Both the position numbers and the translations under genes were made by a program. Under the pieces are notes generated by a model. That model had not been told where the DNA came from and made no database searches. It saw nothing but the letters and a program-made list of their open reading frames with translations. A stretch of DNA of 9,192 nt from Coleofasciculus sp. S288. Its GTDB lineage: Bacteria; Cyanobacteriota; Cyanobacteriia; Cyanobacteriales; Coleofasciculaceae. The stretch covers positions 1 to 9,192 of the forward strand of contig JAIUYC010000088.1 in NCBI GenBank assembly GCA_020216575.1, in the 5' to 3' direction. Below are positions 6,377 to 9,192 of this stretch, piece by piece; position 1 is the first letter of the stretch; every line of letters begins with the position of its first letter.

Positions 6377-7291
6377 ATGGCAGATAACCACGGACACCAC
6401 AACCATAGTCATTCTCCGCCTAACTACAACCGTGCCTTTGTCATCGGCACTACCCTCAACGCGGGATTTGTAATCGTTGAGGCAGTGTTCGGTTTTCTAA
6501 CCAACTCCCTCGCCTTAATTGCTGATGCAGGCCACAATTTCAGCGATGTGCTGGGGTTACTCCTAGCGTGGGGAGCGTCTTGGCTTGTTCGCCGCCGTCC
6601 AACACCCCGTTATACTTATGGGCTACGGCGTTCCTCAATTTATGCGGCTCTGCTCAACGCTAGCTTCTTGCTTGTGGCGATGGGCGCGATCGCATGGGAA
6701 GCAATTCAACGCTTTTTTGACCCTTCCCCAATCAGTGGGAGTACTGTGATTGGTGTTGCGTTTGTCGGCATCGTCATTAATAGTATTACAGCATTGATGT
6801 TCATGTCCGGTCGAGAGGGAGATTTGAACATCAAAGGCGCATTTCTACACATGGCGGCGGATGCCCTGGTATCTCTTGGCGTAGTACTCACTGGCATCGC
6901 CATTCTGACAACGGGTTGGCTGTGGTTCGATCCAGTTGTCAGCTTAATCATCGTTGTGGTGATTGTGGCTGGTACATGGAACTTGCTACGCGCCTCCGTT
7001 AATTTGGCACTTGACGCTGTGCCAGAAGGAATTGAGCCGTCTGCCGTCCGAACTTACCTAGAAGAACTTCCGGGTGTAATTGAAGTCCATGATTTACACA
7101 TTTGGGCGATGAGTACTACCGAGACAGCTCTAACAGCTCACTTGGTTATGGTTACAGGAAACCCAGGCGATGCGTTCCTTTCCAGAATCAGCATGGAACT
7201 GCACAATCAATTTGGCATTAAACACACCACGATTCAGGTAGAAATGGGTAACTTTCTACAAGGTTGCGATCAAAAATCTTGCTGTAATTGA
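6377..7291 (+). CDS. Cation diffusion facilitator, zinc-type efflux transporter (CzcD/ZitB-like)
   Basis: A 304-residue CDF exporter that would move Zn2+ (possibly Cd2+ or Co2+) out of the cytosol in exchange for protons. The transport site is intact: H53 and D57 in ADAGHNFSD (50-57) and H158 and D162 in LHMAADALVS (157-166). This HxxxD-HxxxD form is typical of zinc-selective members. Six spans lie at about 18-40, 43-65, 89-108, 122-143, 157-177 and 184-205. The cytosolic domain carries GVIEVHDLHIWAMSTTETAL (233-252), H255, H276 and H283, typical regulatory metal ligands. The N-terminus is histidine-rich (H5, H7, H8, H10, H12) and the C-terminus ends in Cys297, Cys302 and Cys303, which may add metal affinity. 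Length is normal. It is divergent from the MscS operon and followed, without a gap, by a Uma2 remnant in the same frame after its TGA. Confidence 0.93.
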   Translation: MADNHGHHNHSHSPPNYNRAFVIGTTLNAGFVIVEAVFGFLTNSLALIADAGHNFSDVLGLLLAWGASWLVRRRPTPRYTYGLRRSSIYAALLNASFLLVAMGAIAWEAIQRFFDPSPISGSTVIGVAFVGIVINSITALMFMSGREGDLNIKGAFLHMAADALVSLGVVLTGIAILTTGWLWFDPVVSLIIVVVIVAGTWNLLRASVNLALDAVPEGIEPSAVRTYLEELPGVIEVHDLHIWAMSTTETALTAHLVMVTGNPGDAFLSRISMELHNQFGIKHTTIQVEMGNFLQGCDQKSCCN

Positions 7292-7416
7292 GCCTTCTAC
7301 CCACTACACGAAGAGCGACAACGGGCAGAGCAAACTGAAGCACTGTTGGAGCAGGAACGACAGAGAACAGAAGCCTTAGTACCCCTCCCTTGGAAGTCAC
7401 GCCTTCAAAATTAAAT

Positions 7417-7551
7417 CAGTGAACAGTGAACAGTGAACAGTAACCAGTTATCAGGTTTCACACGGGGATGCGAGACCCTTAAGTGTTACCTACCATCTTT
7501 GATGGGAGCTTCAGACTCAGGGATTAACTGATAACTGATAACTGATAACTG
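7417..7551. repeat. Two inverted heptamer arrays enclosing a 73-nt core
   Basis: Array 1 (7417-7454) runs in strict 7-bp phase: cagtgaa three times, cagtaac, cagttat, cag. Array 2 (7528-7551) is ctgataa three times plus ctg, the reverse complement of cagttat units. The ends cagttatcag and ctgataactg are perfectly complementary, so the whole can fold as a long stem. The core (7455-7527) has two further possible hairpins: acac-ggg paired with ccc-ttaa-gtgt (7460-7490 region), and ccatc-ttt-gatgg (7493-7505). Confidence 0.7.
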
Positions 7552-7562
7552 AAAAGTCAAAA

Positions 7563-7594
7563 CCCTCCGGGCGCGTCTCCATGGGGAGGGACGC
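7563..7594. repeat. GC-rich hairpin in the insert
   Basis: A stem gcgtc (7573-7577) pairs with gacgc (7590-7594), extended inside by tcc (78-80) and gga (85-87) with a two-base bulge. An alternative pairing joins ccctcc (7563-7568) to ggaggg (7585-7590). It resembles GCGTCTCC-type hairpins scattered in cyanobacterial intergenic DNA. Confidence 0.45.
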
Positions 7595-7725
7595 AGGTTA
7601 CCAAACCCGACGCGGTCAAAAGACTTATATTGCAAGCGTTCCAGTGGTTTTGAATAGTAGCTTTATTTCCGCCTTGATGTACTAAAAGCTAAACTGCGAG
7701 AACTAGGCATCGATCCAGAGCAATT

Positions 7726-8661
7726 GTGACAGAAATTAATTTACAAGTTGAAGAAAAGGGAGAGCGCATTGATCGCTATCTTTCCCAACACCTCCCTAAC
7801 CTCTCCCGTTCCCGCATCCAACAACTAATCGAGCAAGGCAACGTACAGGTTAACGGTAATGTCTGCACGTCCAAAAAAGCAACTGTGCAAATGGGCGATC
7901 GCATTTCCCTAACGATTCCCGATGCCCAACCCCTGGATTTGCAACCTGAAGAAATCCCCCTTGAGATACTTTACGAAGATGATCACTTGATCATTATTAA
8001 TAAATCCGCAGGCTTAGTCGTCCATCCGGCAGCCGGACATGAAAGCGGCACTCTCGTTAACGCCCTCCTCGCCCACTGTTCCAATCTTGCAGGAATTGGT
8101 GGCGTGCAACGTCCGGGCATTGTTCACCGCTTGGATAAAGATACGACGGGAGCAATTGCGATCGCCAAAACCGACCAAGCCCACCAACACCTGCAAGCCC
8201 AACTCAAAGCCAAAACTGCCCGACGACAATACCTCGGCGTCGTCTACGGTTCCCCCTCAGCAGACAGTGGCACGATTGACCAACCCATCGGACGCCATCC
8301 CGTAGACCGTAAGAAAATGGCGATCGTGCCAGTAGAAAAAGGGGGACGTCCAGCCGTCACCCACTGGCAAGTCAAAGAACGCCTGGGCAACTACACCCTC
8401 ATCCACTTCCAACTCGAAACAGGTCGCACCCACCAAATTCGCGTCCACAGTGCCTATATGGGGCATCCCATCGTCGGTGACCCGGTATACAGTTCGGGGC
8501 GTTCCGTGGGTGTTAATCTACAGGGGCAAGCGCTGCATGCTTGGAAACTCTCACTACAACATCCCCTCTCCGGGGAGTGGATTCAAGTCACTGCTCCTCT
8601 GCCAAAAACCTTTACTACCCTCCTAGATGTTCTGCGGCGAAGGGCTGCTGCTCCTAGCTAA
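7726..8661 (+). CDS. rluD: Ribosomal large-subunit pseudouridine synthase, RluD type (RluA family)
   Basis: A 311-residue enzyme that would isomerise uridines to pseudouridine in 23S rRNA; in E. coli, RluD modifies helix 69. An S4 RNA-binding domain occupies about residues 13-62 (ERIDRYLSQHLPNLSRSRIQ at 13-32). The catalytic domain follows, with YEDDHLIIINKSAGLVVHP (83-101) and the hallmark GIVHRLDKDTTGAI (131-144), in which Asp137 is the catalytic aspartate. Later motifs RRQYLGVVYG (166-175) and ETGRTHQIRVHSAYMGHPIV (231-250) are intact. Length fits the RluA/RluD group. The start is GTG at 7726, overlapping the stop of the upstream remnant as GTGA; no strong ribosome site is seen and no earlier in-frame start extends the protein. 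The exact target position cannot be read from sequence, so the RluD name is by best resemblance (S4 domain present). Confidence 0.92.
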   Translation: MTEINLQVEEKGERIDRYLSQHLPNLSRSRIQQLIEQGNVQVNGNVCTSKKATVQMGDRISLTIPDAQPLDLQPEEIPLEILYEDDHLIIINKSAGLVVHPAAGHESGTLVNALLAHCSNLAGIGGVQRPGIVHRLDKDTTGAIAIAKTDQAHQHLQAQLKAKTARRQYLGVVYGSPSADSGTIDQPIGRHPVDRKKMAIVPVEKGGRPAVTHWQVKERLGNYTLIHFQLETGRTHQIRVHSAYMGHPIVGDPVYSSGRSVGVNLQGQALHAWKLSLQHPLSGEWIQVTAPLPKTFTTLLDVLRRRAAAPS

Positions 8662-9110
8662 ACCCCTCAAAACTTACAAACATTAAGCATAGTTTTAAGA
8701 AATATTAATAAAATCCCCCCTCTACCCATAAACTCTTAACCAAGGGTACAAGTTACTCCTTGAACTGGATTGACCCTGATTTTTCCTACGTTTAAATCTA
8801 AATTCTTTAATAAAAGTATATTAACTTTAGTAACCAAAAACTGAGGATTGTAAAAGTCAGGTTGGGTCAAAGCTTTGCATAGCAAGCGTTAAGAAAAATT
8901 GCCACTAATTGTAAACCTCCTTAAAACTTTTTAACAAATATCACTAAAATCGCGTTGTATAAAAGAAACCGAAAGGCATACATGGTGAAGAAAAACAAAG
9001 CAGAGCCATCCTTTCTCAGATTTACTCAATTCTCATAATTGGGCGAGATTGTCTCATAATCCATCTTTGTTGATGTTGAATTGTTGCTTATCCGGTCTGG
9101 CGGCAATCCT
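8662..9110. other. AT-rich intergenic region without a convincing gene
   Basis: About 450 bp with no supported gene. A weak stem taccc (8723-8727) / gggta (8744-8748) lies 60 bases after the pseudouridine synthase stop. Promoter-like ttaaca (8931-8936) and tataaa (8959-8964) elements stand at poor spacing before an 18-codon frame (8982-9038; MVKKNKAEPSFLRFTQFS) that has an aaagg ribosome-like site. The nonamer tctcataat occurs at 9031 and 9052, exactly 21 bp apart. The region could hold the leader of a gene to the right or a small RNA, but nothing is decisive. Confidence 0.4.
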
Positions 9111-9191
9111 TCAACTGGTCTGGAAGTGGCTTAAGGCTTCTGTCTTAACCCACAACTGTTGTTTGCCTTTTCCAAGTTGATACCCCAGCTT
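9111..9191 (-). CDS. Possible 3' end of a minus-strand gene cut by the window edge
   Basis: An open frame enters from the right edge and ends at TGA (9111-9113). The 26 visible residues begin KLGYQLGKGKQQLWVKTE and end ALSHFQTS. The composition is plausible for a protein, but 26 codons are too few to rule out chance, and 9132-9146 shares a 15-mer with a non-coding repeat at 2270-2284. I do not recognise a family. Confidence 0.25.
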   Translation of the reverse strand, partial: KLGYQLGKGKQQLWVKTEALSHFQTS

Positions 9192-9192
9192 G

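Larger units (their letters stand above)
7383..7682. mobile_element. Candidate 300-bp non-autonomous insert with internal inverted heptamer arrays
   Basis: The segment lies between two GTAC copies (7379-7382 and 7679-7682), exactly 300 bp apart, within an otherwise continuous coiled-coil frame. It has no coding potential and carries two inverted heptamer arrays, a C-rich start and a GC-rich hairpin. The 4-bp direct repeat could be a target duplication, but GTAC is short and palindromic, and I found no convincing terminal inverted repeats. It could therefore be a miniature element or an accretion of repeats rather than a single insertion. Confidence 0.4.
7292..7729 (+). pseudogene. Remnant of a Uma2-type protein C-terminus, split by an insert
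   Basis: Two coding fragments in one frame survive. The first (7310-7381) reads EERQRAEQTEALLEQERQRT then EALV, a charged coiled coil; the second (7682-7729) reads LKAKLRELGIDPEQL then stop. Together they match, from memory, the C-terminal tail common in cyanobacterial Uma2 endonuclease-fold proteins (coiled coil then KLRELGIDPEQL). The catalytic body of some 150 residues is absent; the fragment starts directly after the TGA of the preceding gene. A 300-bp stretch with stops separates the parts. Joining at the flanking GTAC copies restores an open frame. The final TGA (7727-7729) overlaps the GTG of the pseudouridine synthase gene, suggesting the lost gene was once translationally coupled to it. 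Whether either fragment is still expressed is unknown. Confidence 0.6.

Noticed and set aside
7417..7551. Regularly spaced repeats that might suggest a CRISPR array
   Set aside because: Units are 7 bp, directly tandem and without unique spacers; the two arrays are inverted relative to each other and no cas gene is present.
8982..9038. An 18-codon frame with an aaagg ribosome-like site
   Set aside because: Too short and without recognisable homology to call; kept only as a remark under the intergenic region.

Overview
The window looks like chromosomal DNA of a cyanobacterium, probably a filamentous one. By eye I count 13 full copies of the HIP1 octamer GCGATCGC on top of several near copies, which is far above chance in 9.2 kb. 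The intergenic gaps are filled with repeat types common in such genomes: in-phase heptamer arrays (ttttgaa, cagtgaa/cagttat), a C-rich CTCCCCTGC-type tandem repeat and short perfect hairpins. No rRNA, tRNA, CRISPR array or full insertion sequence is visible.

Layout. At the left, a ZIP-like membrane protein (114-878, minus) and a membrane-anchored alpha/beta-hydrolase-like protein (1088-2107, minus) are separated by a repeat mosaic that includes a strong G-quadruplex candidate. A Yip1-type membrane protein (2350-2910, plus) then converges on a three-gene minus-strand operon across a terminator hairpin. The operon runs from an MscS-type channel (6054-4954) to a DUF2254 membrane protein (4954-3623) and a DUF2238/YjdF-like membrane protein (3592-3008). 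The first two genes overlap by one base (TGATG). A 322-bp repeat-rich divergent region separates the operon from a zinc-type cation diffusion facilitator (6377-7291, plus). Directly after it lie the remains of a Uma2-type coiled-coil C-terminus, split by a 300-bp repeat-laden insert flanked by GTAC. The last four bases of that remnant overlap the GTG start of an RluD-type pseudouridine synthase (7726-8661, plus). The final 530 bp are AT-rich and mostly non-coding, with a possible 3' end of a minus-strand gene at the right edge.

How the parts may work together. Six of the seven named genes other than the pseudouridine synthase encode polytopic or anchored membrane proteins, and three have links to ion movement (MscS, CDF, ZIP-like). 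The MscS-DUF2254-DUF2238 operon is the best candidate for a poorly described functional unit, possibly in osmotic or envelope homeostasis; that role is inference. The most unusual DNA is the 300-bp insert: two inverted heptamer arrays enclose a 73-nt core with two further possible hairpins, placed where the Uma2 coding frame would otherwise continue without a break.
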